Positions 27,685 through 36,241 of a stretch of DNA of 64,000 nucleotides are shown here, piece after piece (within the stretch, counting starts at the first letter, position 1; the number at the start of each line of letters is the position of its first letter). A program made the translations under genes and the position numbers. The notes under the pieces are model-generated. The model made no database searches, was not told the DNA's origin, and was given only the letters and a program-made list of their open reading frames with translations. This DNA comes from JBCCTX01 sp965263105 (GTDB lineage Bacteria; Bacteroidota; Bacteroidia; J057), in contig CBDHGL010000002.1 in the NCBI GenBank assembly GCA_965263105.1, positions 1 through 64,000 of the forward strand, given 5' to 3'.

Positions 27685-27722
27685 TGGGTACAGTACCCAA
27701 ATTCTACACGGGATTATTTTTG
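27685..27722 (+). promoter_or_regulatory. Candidate promoter with operator-like palindrome
   Basis: TATTTTTG at 27715-27722 is a consensus -7 box. A perfect 15-base palindrome, TGGGTAC-A-GTACCCA (27685-27699), covers the place where the -33 element would lie, which suggests a regulator site. Transcription would start near 27729, which excludes upstream starts and supports the ATG at 27773. Confidence 0.45.
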
Positions 27723-27772
27723 TCCTTTTTTTGAGAAAATTCATGGGCTATCTTGAGGCACTCGACCTAAAA

Positions 27773-28459
27773 ATGAAAACACACGCTAATCTGTGGCGGC
27801 GCCTCTGGGCGCTTTGCCTGGGACTTCTGACTGTTGCGCTTGCTCACGCCCAATCCGATAGCCTGCGCTATTTCAATCCCGCCCACCGGGTGGAACTGGG
27901 GATCAATGCGACGGCTACCCTCAGCACCTTCGTGGGGAATGAGACCGTAGGGATTTCTCCTGCTGACTACCCGCTTTCCATTAAATTCATGCAAGGCTCC
28001 AAGGCTGCCTGGCGCTTAGGCCTGGGCATAGAAACCAGCATTGAGCAATCGGATGGAACGGGCTTAGGGATCATCACAGAAAATGAACTCATCAACTTTT
28101 ATGGAAGAGCTGGCTTCGAATGGCGAAAGATTTTGTCTCAACGCTGGATGTTTTTTGCTGGGGTTGACGCTTTGTTTTCTGTTGGGAGAGACAATGGTAG
28201 GTCCAATACGCTGATAGGGGCTACCGAACTCAATATTGACCGATGGGCGCTAGGAGGAGGGCCTGTATATGGAATACAGTTTGCCATCAATCCCCGGCTT
28301 CACGTCGGTACAGAAGGCAATATATATTTGACCTTAGTTCATACAGTACGGGAAGAAATATTTGAATTTGATCCCCAACTCAACAATTCCCGGACAACTG
28401 ATGTCTGGGACTTGCGCACCAATGTTCCCCAATGGCTATACCTAACCCTCAGGCTATGA
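27773..28459 (+). CDS. Outer-membrane beta-barrel-like protein
   Basis: 228 residues from the ATG at 27773; the frame is open from 27731, but the promoter position and the signal peptide (about 1-26, WALCLGLLTVALAHAQ) support the later start. The rest alternates polar and hydrophobic residues with aromatic strand ends (ELINFYGRAGFEWRK, WMFFAGVDALFSV, and the last strand WLYLTLRL ending in Leu), as in small Bacteroidota outer-membrane barrels. No specific family was recognised. It overlaps the next gene by 4 bases and the two resemble each other in layout. Confidence 0.75.
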   Translation: MKTHANLWRRLWALCLGLLTVALAHAQSDSLRYFNPAHRVELGINATATLSTFVGNETVGISPADYPLSIKFMQGSKAAWRLGLGIETSIEQSDGTGLGIITENELINFYGRAGFEWRKILSQRWMFFAGVDALFSVGRDNGRSNTLIGATELNIDRWALGGGPVYGIQFAINPRLHVGTEGNIYLTLVHTVREEIFEFDPQLNNSRTTDVWDLRTNVPQWLYLTLRL

Positions 28460-29058
28460 AGAAGTGGCTCATATACATATGCATGGGGATCTTGCTAGGG
28501 GGATCTTTGGATTCCTGGGCACAGAAGATGGAACCGGTAAAACCCATCAAAAAACCCTGGCGGACCAAAAAGCCGCGCAGGATCAAAGAATGGGGCCTCA
28601 ACGTGTCCCCCTTATTGGTGCAGTTTACCCCTTTCAGGCGAACTGCCGCTAGAACAGGTCCCTACAATATCACTTACAAAGCCCTTCGACATGACAACAG
28701 TCGCGCCTTTCGAATGGCACTGGGAGTCTTTATTGATGCGGAAAATGAAGAAAGAAACCATATCAATTTCCGTATAGGTCGTGAACGCAGAAGACAGATT
28801 ACTGAGAAGATCCGATTTATTCATGGGATTGACGCCGTGTTCTTTGTCGGGCATATGAATATCCCCAATGAAGAGGATCCCTTATTTTTTGATGCAACAG
28901 GAGTAGGCTTGGGAATTCCCTTGGGCTTGGAGTATGATATCAATAAGTCCTTGAGTTTGTCTACGGAAAGCTTTCTATACATAGGAACCCATTCCATCAA
29001 TGGGGTGGGATTTCAGATTGTGCCCCCTGTGGCCTTGTTTGTGAATGTGAGGTTCTAA
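28456..29058 (+). CDS. Outer-membrane beta-barrel-like protein, partner of the preceding gene
   Basis: 200 residues from the ATG that overlaps the previous stop (ATGA); an earlier in-frame start at 28432 adds eight residues inside the upstream gene. The signal peptide (MKKWLIYICMGILLGG, ending near SWAQ) is followed by a short, highly basic stretch (PIKKPWRTKKPRRIKEWG) and then barrel-like strands ending VALFVNVRF, with a final Phe as expected for insertion by the BAM machinery. Function unknown; co-expression with its neighbour is very likely. Confidence 0.75.
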   Translation: MKKWLIYICMGILLGGSLDSWAQKMEPVKPIKKPWRTKKPRRIKEWGLNVSPLLVQFTPFRRTAARTGPYNITYKALRHDNSRAFRMALGVFIDAENEERNHINFRIGRERRRQITEKIRFIHGIDAVFFVGHMNIPNEEDPLFFDATGVGLGIPLGLEYDINKSLSLSTESFLYIGTHSINGVGFQIVPPVALFVNVRF

Positions 29059-29086
29059 ATAGTTTGATAGTCCACAGTCCACGGTT
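29059..29086 (-). repeat. Degenerate copy of the 40-bp dispersed repeat
   Basis: Read on the minus strand, CCGTGGACTGTGGACTATC aligns with CTGTGGACCGTCGACTATC of the tandem array at 30921. It starts directly after the stop of the barrel gene. Confidence 0.7.
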
Positions 29087-29358
29087 GGGGAATAGATAAG
29101 TTATCTAGGTAGGGTAGGCGTAGGGCCAACGCCACGGCTTGGCCAAAATATCGAAAGGTCGATAGACCAAAGTGCGTAGGAGTGCCTCCCCATACAGACT
29201 GTTTCTGGACGGAGAAGATAGAATTTCAGGGTAAGGGCCTTGGTTAGTTCGTGGTAGATTTTTTGGTTCTTTTTTATCATTGAAAAAAGAACGTACCCAA
29301 CAAGCAGCGTAACGCAATAAATCGACGTCATATAATTAACACCTAAAATCTCCATCCA
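29087..29358. other. Intergenic region with no assigned function
   Basis: A minus-strand open frame (84 codons) spans most of it but shows no family features or signal, and I do not call it. The first third is rich in short inverted repeats such as GGCGTAGGGCCAACGCC. Confidence 0.35.
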
Positions 29359-30570
29359 ATGAAACTACTGAAATTGTTTCCCTTGTTGCTAGGCCTAGGC
29401 CTGATGATCCTGTTGGAAAGTTGTGATCCCATTAATTCAGAAACCCCTCAAGGCGAGCTTGTCCCCAAACTTCCCGAAGTAGCCCTGGACTACAAAGGAA
29501 TAGAACTTCCCCTACACTTTTCCCTGGAAGGTCAATTGATCCGCAAGGAGGAAATCAACAATGAGGTAGCCACCTTGGGCAGGGTTTTATTCTATGATAC
29601 CCGTTTGTCCATCAACAACACCATTTCTTGCGGCTCCTGCCACAAACAGCATTTGGGCTTTGCCGATGGAGAAAAGGTGAGTACCGGGTTCAGAGGAAAA
29701 CAGACCACCCGTAATTCGATGTCCATCGCCAACCCCGCTATGAGCGGTCAATTGTTTTGGGATTCCCGGGTGAGCAGTGTCAGAGACCTGGTACTGGAAC
29801 CCGTCCAAAATCATATAGAGATGGGAATGGAGGATTTGGGTCTATTGGAGAAAAAACTGGCAAATACAGAATTCTATCCAGCCTTATTTGAAAAAGCCTT
29901 TGGAGATCCCGGAGTTACTTCAGATAGAATTGCCGAAGGGATGTCTCAGTTTCTACGTGCGATGGTATCCAAAGACTCCAAGTTTGACCAGGGGCAGGAT
30001 TCCCATTTCGATAATTTCACCGCCAAAGAAGAGTTAGGCAGAACCTTATTCTTCAGCCAAAAACTTCAATGTTCTGGCTGTCATGGAGGGATTAACTTTG
30101 GCAATATTCCCAGCAATGATGCCCTTTTCTTTGCCGCAACTAGACTTGAGACGGTTGAAGGATTTGACCAAGACGCCTTCTTTTCTAATGACCTCGCTTT
30201 TTCTGCCTCTTCAGCCGGGAGTGAATACGGAACTCCAGAAACGCTGGGCACGACTAGCATTGGCCTTGATGTAGTTTCTGAGGACCCGGGCTTGAGAAAT
30301 GGTAACTTTAAAATACCCTCTTTACGTAATATATCTGTTACGGCCCCTTACATGCACGACGGACGCTTTCAGTCGTTGGAAGAGGTTATTGATTTCTACA
30401 ACAGCGGTATCCAGCCCCACCAAGACCTGGATGATAAGTTCCGAGACAACAATGGCCATCCCATCAAGATGGGCTTAACAACCCTGGAAAAGGAAGCACT
30501 GGTTGCTTTCTTAGGTACCTTGACGGACAACACCTTTATGCGTGAAGAACGTTTCTCCGATCCGTTTTAA
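29359..30570 (+). CDS. Di-heme cytochrome c peroxidase (MauG/CcpA family)
   Basis: 403 residues. A lipoprotein signal with Cys22 in LLESCDP would anchor it to a membrane facing the periplasm. Two c-type heme sites are visible: CGSCH in NTISCGSCHKQHLGFADG and CSGCH in KLQCSGCHGGINF. The distal region YMHDGRFQSLEEVIDFYN is typical of bacterial di-heme peroxidases. It should reduce hydrogen peroxide with electrons from small cytochromes, or act as a MauG-like oxidase. Length and domain order are normal. It seems to be transcribed alone. Confidence 0.93.
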   Translation: MKLLKLFPLLLGLGLMILLESCDPINSETPQGELVPKLPEVALDYKGIELPLHFSLEGQLIRKEEINNEVATLGRVLFYDTRLSINNTISCGSCHKQHLGFADGEKVSTGFRGKQTTRNSMSIANPAMSGQLFWDSRVSSVRDLVLEPVQNHIEMGMEDLGLLEKKLANTEFYPALFEKAFGDPGVTSDRIAEGMSQFLRAMVSKDSKFDQGQDSHFDNFTAKEELGRTLFFSQKLQCSGCHGGINFGNIPSNDALFFAATRLETVEGFDQDAFFSNDLAFSASSAGSEYGTPETLGTTSIGLDVVSEDPGLRNGNFKIPSLRNISVTAPYMHDGRFQSLEEVIDFYNSGIQPHQDLDDKFRDNNGHPIKMGLTTLEKEALVAFLGTLTDNTFMREERFSDPF

Positions 30571-30920
30571 TGAGCAGCAGAAGTAATTGGTCGACAGACC
30601 ACAACTATGTTTATCTGGTCCTAACCCCATATTTTCTCCTCCTCGTCTTGGCTTTGTATGCTGATCGAGGAGGAGTACGCTTTTCGAAGAAAAGTGGGGG
30701 GAACCCTGGCGAAATCACTATGATTTTTCGGGTTGTTTCCGGACCCCTTTTGAGTTTCCCCTAGGAGGGGAAAAAAGGGAAACGGGGCTGCAGCGGAAGG
30801 GTACCCAAAAGGAGAAAAGAAGAGAAAATTTCTCTTAACCGAACAGCTATGCCCTTTAGGGGGGCTATGTTGGTAGAATTAGCCAACTCTCTCCTAAATT
30901 ATACCGATAAAGCAAGAAAA
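30571..30920. other. Intergenic region before the tandem repeat
   Basis: No gene is seen. An 8-bp hairpin TTTCCCCT-AGG-AGGGGAAA near 30755 may help end the peroxidase transcript, though A rather than T residues follow it. Confidence 0.35.
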
Positions 30921-31099
30921 AACTGTGGACCGTCGACTATCCAACTATTTAACCAACCTAAACTGTGGACCGTCGACTATCCAACTATTTAACCAACCTA
31001 AACTGTGGACCGTCGACTATCCAACTATTTAACCAACCTAAACTGTGGACCGTCGACTATCCAACTATTTAACCAACCTAAACTGTGGACCGTCGACTA
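30921..31099. repeat. Tandem array of a 40-bp unit (four full copies and a 19-bp partial)
   Basis: The unit begins AACTGTGGACCGTCGACTAT and ends AACTATTTAACCAACCTA. Copies start at 30921, 30961, 31001, 31041 and 31081 and are identical with no spacers, so this is a true tandem repeat and not CRISPR. It ends 22 bases from the 3' end of the rhomboid gene. Related single copies occur at 29059, 52202-52370, 57558-57687 and 61123. Confidence 0.95.
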
Positions 31100-31121
31100 A
31101 ATAACCCCCCTCTACTCCCCG

Positions 31122-31733
31122 CTACTTCCCTCTCAACGGATTCATAAACTCATGTGTGGGAGTCTTTTTCTGGGACTTGGACTTGTCAGAACGATTCAAG
31201 ACGAAGCCAAATATGCCCCCGCAAACCCCTCCGATGATGTGGGCAAATTGGGAGACATTGTCGCTGCCGAGGGAGTTAAAAATTTCTCGCCCCAAATAGA
31301 GGATAACAACAAGAATAAAGGTCAGAGGGATGTTGCCCCCTTGGGAATTGGTGAAGGATCCCAGCAGGATCATCATAAATACAATTCCGCTGGCACCAAG
31401 TAAGGCCGTATCAAAAAAGATAATCTGGAGAACCCCTGTCAATAAGGCCGTTAGCAAAATCATGAACAGCATGTCCCGAGATCCATACTTTTCTTCCAGA
31501 ATGGGGCCGATCAGCAGGATTATGGCAAAGTTGCTCACCAAATGCTCCCAACTGCCGTGCCCTAGGGCATGAGAAAACAACCGCAAATACCAAATGGGAT
31601 CCCAAGGCTCGAAGACTGGGTAAATAGTAAAAAAGGGCATGAGGGAAGCCCCCAGGTATTGGTCTAATAACAATACGATGGTGGAGATCAGTGCGAAGGT
31701 TAAAATTACCGGGGAATTGTATTGAATTCTCAT
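31122..31733 (-). CDS. Rhomboid family intramembrane serine protease
   Basis: 203 residues with about six membrane helices. The catalytic serine is in LLGASGIVFMMIL (GASG), and the catalytic histidine in FAHIIGGVCGGIFGF (AHxxG). The helix-1 region HGSWEHLVSNFAIILLIG has the HLxSN pattern of the family. It cleaves single-pass membrane proteins inside the membrane; the substrate is unknown. The C-terminal tail is basic (RSDKSKSQKKTP). It diverges from the peroxiredoxin gene. Confidence 0.92.
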   Translation of the reverse strand: MRIQYNSPVILTFALISTIVLLLDQYLGASLMPFFTIYPVFEPWDPIWYLRLFSHALGHGSWEHLVSNFAIILLIGPILEEKYGSRDMLFMILLTALLTGVLQIIFFDTALLGASGIVFMMILLGSFTNSQGGNIPLTFILVVILYLGREIFNSLGSDNVSQFAHIIGGVCGGIFGFVLNRSDKSKSQKKTPTHEFMNPLRGK

Positions 31734-31885
31734 GAGGGCTTTACTACCAAAATCTTACCAAGTATACCCAATATTAGGGGAAAATGTTTCCTCAAACAAT
31801 ATAATATGAAAAACATTGATTTCATGAAGCCTTTTGAAGGTATTAGCGTAAGTGCTAGTACGTATAACCATTAAACAATTCACTC

Positions 31886-32521
31886 ATGGCAATCAGACTT
31901 GGAGACATCGCTCCAGACTTCACCGTAGAAACCACTCAGGGTACCATAAGCTTCCATGAATGGTTGGGCTCCAGTTGGGGAATTCTCTTTTCTCACCCAG
32001 CAGACTATACCCCGGTTTGTACTACCGAACTGGGCCGTACTGCCCAATTGAAGGAAGAATTTGATAAACGCGATGTGAAGTTCTTGGCAATAAGTGTGGA
32101 TCCACTGGATTCTCATCAGGGTTGGATAAACGATATCAATGAAACCCAGAATACCACGGTTAATTTTCCGATTATCGCTGACCCCGACAGAAAGGTAGCC
32201 GAGTTGTATGACATGATTCATCCCAATGCTACGCAGAAAACGACCGTCAGGTCCGTCTTTGTTATTGGGCCTGACAAGAAGGTCAAACTGACCATCACCT
32301 ATCCGCCTTCCACGGGAAGAAATTTTGCCGAGATTTTACGTGTTATTGACTCGCTTCAGCTTACGGCCAAATACAGTGTGGCCACTCCTGCAGACTGGAA
32401 GGACGGAGAAGATGTCATCATCTCGCCTTCTATTCCAGATGAGGAAGTCCCCCAGAAATTTCCCAAAGGTCATAAGCGTATAAAACCGTATCTCAGGACA
32501 ACCCCTCAGCCCAATAAATAG
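31886..32521 (+). CDS. Peroxiredoxin, 1-Cys/Prx6 type
   Basis: 211 residues. The peroxidatic Cys lies in the motif PADYTPVCTTELG, and the long C-terminal domain (VATPADWKDGEDVII) is typical of the Prx6 branch. It should reduce hydrogen and organic peroxides in the cytosol with an external thiol donor. SVDPLDSHQGWINDI and FPIIADPDRKVAELYDMIHP are further Prx6 landmarks. No resolving cysteine is visible. It is separated from the glycosyltransferase gene by only 21 bases, so the two may be co-transcribed. Confidence 0.95.
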   Translation: MAIRLGDIAPDFTVETTQGTISFHEWLGSSWGILFSHPADYTPVCTTELGRTAQLKEEFDKRDVKFLAISVDPLDSHQGWINDINETQNTTVNFPIIADPDRKVAELYDMIHPNATQKTTVRSVFVIGPDKKVKLTITYPPSTGRNFAEILRVIDSLQLTAKYSVATPADWKDGEDVIISPSIPDEEVPQKFPKGHKRIKPYLRTTPQPNK

Positions 32522-32542
32522 AATCTTTGTTAATTTGCGTCC

Positions 32543-33811
32543 ATGACGCGAATCGTATGTTTTGGGCCAGGCCCCATGTTCAAGGGGGGCCTGGCCAACT
32601 ACAATACAGCTCTTGCCAAGGCCCTGGATCGCTTGCCGGATACAGAGGTGCACATCGTATCCTGGACGCAGCAGTATCCCGCTATTATCCCCAGAGATTT
32701 TATTGATCGTAGCAGTACCTCAGACTTATTGGAAGGAACGGAGATTAAAGTAACGTATCTCACCAATTACAATAAGCCGGGTACCTGGAAGAAGACCTAT
32801 GAACTGATTCGCGATCTGAAGCCCGATAAGGTGATCTTTCAATGGGCAATAGCCTTGCAAGGCTTACCCTTGGGGAATATCGCCAGAAAGCTAAAGAAGC
32901 ATCCTGAAATCGAGGTCATTTTTGACGTTCATGTCCTGGTACAAAAAGAGGCAAGTGTTTTGGACAAACGCTTTACGCGTCAAGGGCTGTTACATGCAGA
33001 TACCTATATCGCCCATGCATACAAAACAGCGAATGAACTACAAGATACCTTTCCTGACCTATCCTTTGAGGTCAATGAGTCAGGAGCGCGAGCAAACGGA
33101 GAGAAAAAAACGATTATCAAACTCTATCACCCGGTGTATGACCTATTCACACTTGACCCCCAATTTGATCGGGAAGCCGTCAAAAAAGAGTTGGGTTTGC
33201 GTGAACATGTCTTTTTATTTTTTGGCTTTATCCGCAAATACAAGGGCTTGCACAATGTTATTCCTGCCTTTGCCCAGGTTGCAGCCAAGCGGGACGATGT
33301 GTCCTTATTAATCGTGGGAGAATCGTTTTGGAACACATTAGACAAGACTAAACTCGCAACTCGTGTAAAAAGTGCTCTCTTTGGTGCGGCGAAGTCGGTT
33401 TTCCTTCGCAAGAGCGATGACGAGCGTCAGTACAATCCCCTGGCCCTGATCGATGAATTGGGGATTCAAGACCGTACGGTGCTCGTTAATGAATTTGTCC
33501 CCAACGAAGAAGTGCATCGCTATTTTCAGGTGAGTGATGCCATCCTGACTTACTACCTTACCGCTACCCCCTCTGGGGTAGAATCGCTTGCCTATAATTT
33601 CCACATGCCCGTACTAGCCACCAGGGTAGGGCATTTCCCCGAAACTGTCAAAGAAGGCTTCAACGGCTATCTGGCTGAACCGGAAGACATTAATTCTATG
33701 GCTAAGACTATGTTGAAGTTCTTAGACCAGCCTATCGATCGAGCCAATGTGGCTGAGACGGCTGCTCAGATGAGTTGGGAAGGGTATGGACGGGCGATAT
33801 TGAGCAAATAA
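32543..33811 (+). CDS. Glycosyltransferase, GT4-like
   Basis: 422 residues with two Rossmann-like halves of the GT-B fold. PGPMFKGGLANYNTALAKAL near the N-terminus has the glycine-rich acceptor loop. In the C-terminal half, FLFFGFIRKYKGLHNVIPAF and the donor-binding region SDAILTYYLTATPSGVESLAYN hold the usual Glu near the sugar nucleotide (family pattern ExxGxxxLEA, here PSGVESLA). VGHFPETVKEGFNGYLAEPED closes the domain. It probably adds a sugar to a cell-envelope or exported glycan from a nucleotide-sugar donor; donor and acceptor are unknown. Confidence 0.9.
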   Translation: MTRIVCFGPGPMFKGGLANYNTALAKALDRLPDTEVHIVSWTQQYPAIIPRDFIDRSSTSDLLEGTEIKVTYLTNYNKPGTWKKTYELIRDLKPDKVIFQWAIALQGLPLGNIARKLKKHPEIEVIFDVHVLVQKEASVLDKRFTRQGLLHADTYIAHAYKTANELQDTFPDLSFEVNESGARANGEKKTIIKLYHPVYDLFTLDPQFDREAVKKELGLREHVFLFFGFIRKYKGLHNVIPAFAQVAAKRDDVSLLIVGESFWNTLDKTKLATRVKSALFGAAKSVFLRKSDDERQYNPLALIDELGIQDRTVLVNEFVPNEEVHRYFQVSDAILTYYLTATPSGVESLAYNFHMPVLATRVGHFPETVKEGFNGYLAEPEDINSMAKTMLKFLDQPIDRANVAETAAQMSWEGYGRAILSK

Positions 33812-33814
33812 ATA

Positions 33815-34516
33815 TCAAGTCCATTTTTTCTCCTCCTCCGTCCCCTCAAACTCTCTAATCTCTTTCAATAGCTCAAGGGCATCCGTTAGCTGGCTGCCGC
33901 TTCCTTTGAGCGCTTTCTGCATCCAGGCCTTATCTACATTTTTGGGGTTGAGTTTTTTATATAACCATAGAGAAAGAGGTACAAATAATACCAAGCAGAT
34001 TACATTATTCCAGATGATCCAGTCAAGAGGTGCATTCGTAGCGATGTCTATACCGAAAAGGAGTTTGAAGAATAAGATGACAAATACAAAGCTGAAGGGT
34101 AATATCCATACGAGAATTCTGAGGTGTCGAAGAACCACCAAGCGAATATGGGACAGCTTTTTCTGAAGCTCCAGGATAGGGGATGCATAATCGATCTGGG
34201 TGATTAGCACCAATTCATGAATGGCCGTGAAGCAAAGAATTAAGCTCCATCCAGCAAGGATGATGAAGGATCCAGCCACAAAGGGAGAGCCCCAATTCTG
34301 TATAGTGAGATGGATAAACCACGAGGCGACCAAGGCGTAAAACACCAGTGTAAGAGAAATATTCCTGATTAAGCCAGTCATTTTCCGTCGGGCCTTGTCC
34401 AGGTTGGTTTTACGAATGAGCTCTAGGTTTAGCTGCCAGTTTCTATCTAATTTTTGATCTAGCGTTTTCCACAAAGCTTGCAGTTTATCGAGTTCCATAG
34501 ATTTCATGTTGTTCAA
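33815..34516 (-). CDS. Membrane protein partner of an ECF sigma factor (putative anti-sigma)
   Basis: 233 residues. A cytoplasmic N-terminal helix region (about 1-50, with LDKLQALWKTLDQKLDRNWQLNLEL) is followed by two pairs of membrane helices at about 55-105 and 135-190, and a charged tail. It begins inside the upstream sigma gene (32-base overlap), the classic arrangement for a sigma factor and its anti-sigma factor, so it likely holds that sigma factor at the membrane. No zinc-finger motif (HxxxCxxC) is present, so it is not of the common ZAS type. Confidence 0.75.
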   Translation of the reverse strand: MNNMKSMELDKLQALWKTLDQKLDRNWQLNLELIRKTNLDKARRKMTGLIRNISLTLVFYALVASWFIHLTIQNWGSPFVAGSFIILAGWSLILCFTAIHELVLITQIDYASPILELQKKLSHIRLVVLRHLRILVWILPFSFVFVILFFKLLFGIDIATNAPLDWIIWNNVICLVLFVPLSLWLYKKLNPKNVDKAWMQKALKGSGSQLTDALELLKEIREFEGTEEEKKWT

Positions 34517-34994
34517 ATTGTTTTTTTAACCGGTGTTTAATTCGATTGATTTTGGTACCCACATTGCTGATGCTGATCTGTAAGAGCGTGGCAATTTCTT
34601 CATGGCTATACCCCTCCAAATACAGGATCATCAAGGCCTTGCTTAGTCTATCTAATTGATTGATGAATTGTCGAAGCATTTGTACCTCTTCCTGAAGAGT
34701 TTCCTCTTCATTGGCTATTTCCAGGAAGTCTTCTAGCGGAAAGGTAGGGTATCGTTTCCTTACACGGTATTTCCGCAAATAGGAGATCGATACATTCAAG
34801 GCAATCCGATAAATCCAGGTGCTAAGCTTATAAGCATCTTTATAGGTAGGAAAGCTTTTCCAAAGCTGTAGGATGATTTCCTGCGCTAGGTCTTTTTGAT
34901 CTTCCGGGTGGGAACAATAGGAGTTGCAGACCTTAAACACAATGCCTTTGTGTGCTTCAAGTACTTTTAGAAATGCCTCCTTTTCCCGTTTCAT
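34485..34994 (-). CDS. ECF-type RNA polymerase sigma factor
   Basis: 169 residues. Region 2 includes HPEDQKDLAQEIILQLW and TYKDAYKLSTWIYRIALNVS, and region 4 includes LSKALMILYLEGYSHEEIA with LLQISISNVGTKINRIKHRL as the DNA-recognition helix. It is a textbook extracytoplasmic function sigma factor in size and motifs. It directs transcription of an unknown regulon in response to an envelope signal, probably held in check by the overlapping membrane protein. Confidence 0.94.
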   Translation of the reverse strand: MKREKEAFLKVLEAHKGIVFKVCNSYCSHPEDQKDLAQEIILQLWKSFPTYKDAYKLSTWIYRIALNVSISYLRKYRVRKRYPTFPLEDFLEIANEEETLQEEVQMLRQFINQLDRLSKALMILYLEGYSHEEIATLLQISISNVGTKINRIKHRLKKQFEQHEIYGTR

Positions 34995-35079
34995 GCGATT
35001 AGAGTTAAATTACCCTATTATTCGCATGACTGCTCAAAAAATCACAGGTAGATGAGAAAGTTTTTTGAAAATCATCTAT

Positions 35080-35577
35080 TTACAGGCAATGCGCTTGGCT
35101 TATTCTCACCCCTTCGACTATTAGGTAAGGCCACACTTCATCTGGTAAATCTCTATGTTCTTCAATTTCCAGCTGGACTCTGTTGATGAATCCATTACCT
35201 TTGGTACGAATCTGGGCGAGTATGGATCCGTCTTCAGCCAATAGTTTGGCATTTATAAACCCCACTTTGATCCGATAACTTTGTCCATTAAATCGAATAG
35301 TTTTCCCCTTTCTAATGGCTATGATTTCATTAGAATCTCCCATACTCAACATTTGCCGATTGGCAACGCGTTTTACTCGATATACCTGTTCATTGAGGGT
35401 AATTCTCGAAGTATAAAGGTCTTCTTGCAAAAAACGTGCTTTCAGGTTGTCTCCGGAAAAGGCAGCTTCTAATTTGTAGAGCCTAATGGGATTGAAAACA
35501 CCAGAGATGTTGTCTAGCTCGGGATTTGAGTAGATCCCTGTCATCATTATGGTGAAGAAAAGGAGAATCGTTTTCAT
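35080..35577 (-). CDS. Secreted protein of unknown function
   Basis: 165 residues. A signal peptide (MKTILLFFTIMMTGIYS) precedes a beta-rich, single-domain mature protein. IRFNGQSYRIKVGFIN, SILAQIRTKGNGF and VQLEIEEHRDLPDE read like a small beta-barrel, but I do not recognise the family. It lies 80 bases downstream of the sigma factor start on the same strand but upstream in transcription order, so it may be the first gene of the sigma locus. Confidence 0.7.
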   Translation of the reverse strand: MKTILLFFTIMMTGIYSNPELDNISGVFNPIRLYKLEAAFSGDNLKARFLQEDLYTSRITLNEQVYRVKRVANRQMLSMGDSNEIIAIRKGKTIRFNGQSYRIKVGFINAKLLAEDGSILAQIRTKGNGFINRVQLEIEEHRDLPDEVWPYLIVEGVRISQAHCL

Positions 35578-35721
35578 AAGGGTAGGGGTTTATTAGAGGA
35601 ACGATACGACCATTAATAATTCAACGATAACTAGACCTATTTGGTTTTTCTAAAGCCTTACTTCCTTTGTAGCCCGTTATGGATACACACATCTGTAGAA
35701 AATGGACCAAGCCTTCAAATC

Positions 35722-35786
35722 CAGGCGCGTAGCGACTGGCACCTCATACCGGTTAATTTTTACTGGTGGCAGTCGCTACGCGCCTG
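35722..35786. repeat. Long inverted repeat at the edge of a dispersed element
   Basis: Arms 35722-35743 and 35765-35786 match over 22 bases with one mismatch (CAGGCGCGTAGCGACTG against CAGTCGCTACGCGCCTG), enclosing a 21-base loop. The right arm recurs in the second copy of the element at 63069. Confidence 0.85.
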
Positions 35787-36005
35787 CTGATGAGGGGATT
35801 TTACCCAAATTCTACCGAGCTGTGAATCGCGAAGCGCTTCATTCTACCAATTTTGGCAGAAAAAGGGGCGGCAAATACTTATTCTCCAACCCCCTAGCAG
35901 ATTAGTTTGGAAGAGGGGGGGCCATGAATTGAGACCAGGTGAGGAAAATTTACCCCAAAATGCCTAAGTGGCACTTAGTGTAAAATGGTATATAATTACC
36001 TAAAT
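35755..36005. repeat. Dispersed intergenic element, copy 1
   Basis: About 120 bases from 35765 onwards, including GGTGGCAGTCGCTACGCGCC and GAATCGCGAAGCGCTTCATT, recur at 63069-63180. A second conserved block, GTGTAAAATGGTATATAATT, occurs at 35978-36005 and again at 63230-63256. The stretch between is divergent. The remainder of the 35578-36241 intergenic space holds no gene. Confidence 0.85.
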
Positions 36006-36125
36006 ATATCAATGCCCAATTTTTTTTACCCTGCAGAGTAAGTAATTTCTCTATGAAACGCTGTAAAATCTCCCCGTGCTCCTCTGGGGGTTAATAAAGA
36101 AGGTCGAGAGGGAACCTTCTCCTGA

Positions 36126-36157
36126 AAACAAAAAGACTGTCTGGTTTAGACAGTCTT
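36126..36157 (-). terminator. Rho-independent terminator of recA
   Basis: A perfect 10-bp stem AAGACTGTCT/AGACAGTCTT with a 5-base loop (36133-36157) is followed on the minus strand by a short T-rich run. It lies about 85 bases after the recA stop, with nothing coding between. Confidence 0.82.
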
Positions 36158-36241
36158 AGTTGCGCATAAAAAGTAGTTGCGTTTGCGCCTGAAAAGAACG
36201 TGAATGCTCTGAGAGCCTTCGTCAAGTAGAATGGTATCCTA

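Noticed and set aside
29101..29355. Minus-strand ORF of 84 codons in an intergenic region
   Set aside because: There is no recognisable domain or convincing start context. It overlaps an area of inverted repeats and looks non-coding.
30570..30764. Small ORF overlapping the peroxidase stop
   Set aside because: The 64-residue product has a weak hydrophobic start but no family features, and its sequence turns into the low-complexity hairpin region. I do not call it a gene.
30921..31099. Possible CRISPR array
   Set aside because: The 40-bp units follow each other without spacers, and no cas genes are present, so it is a plain tandem repeat.
35702..35905. ORF inside the dispersed element
   Set aside because: It lies across the 22-bp inverted repeat and is not open in the second copy at 63069, so the reading frame is an accident of the repeat.
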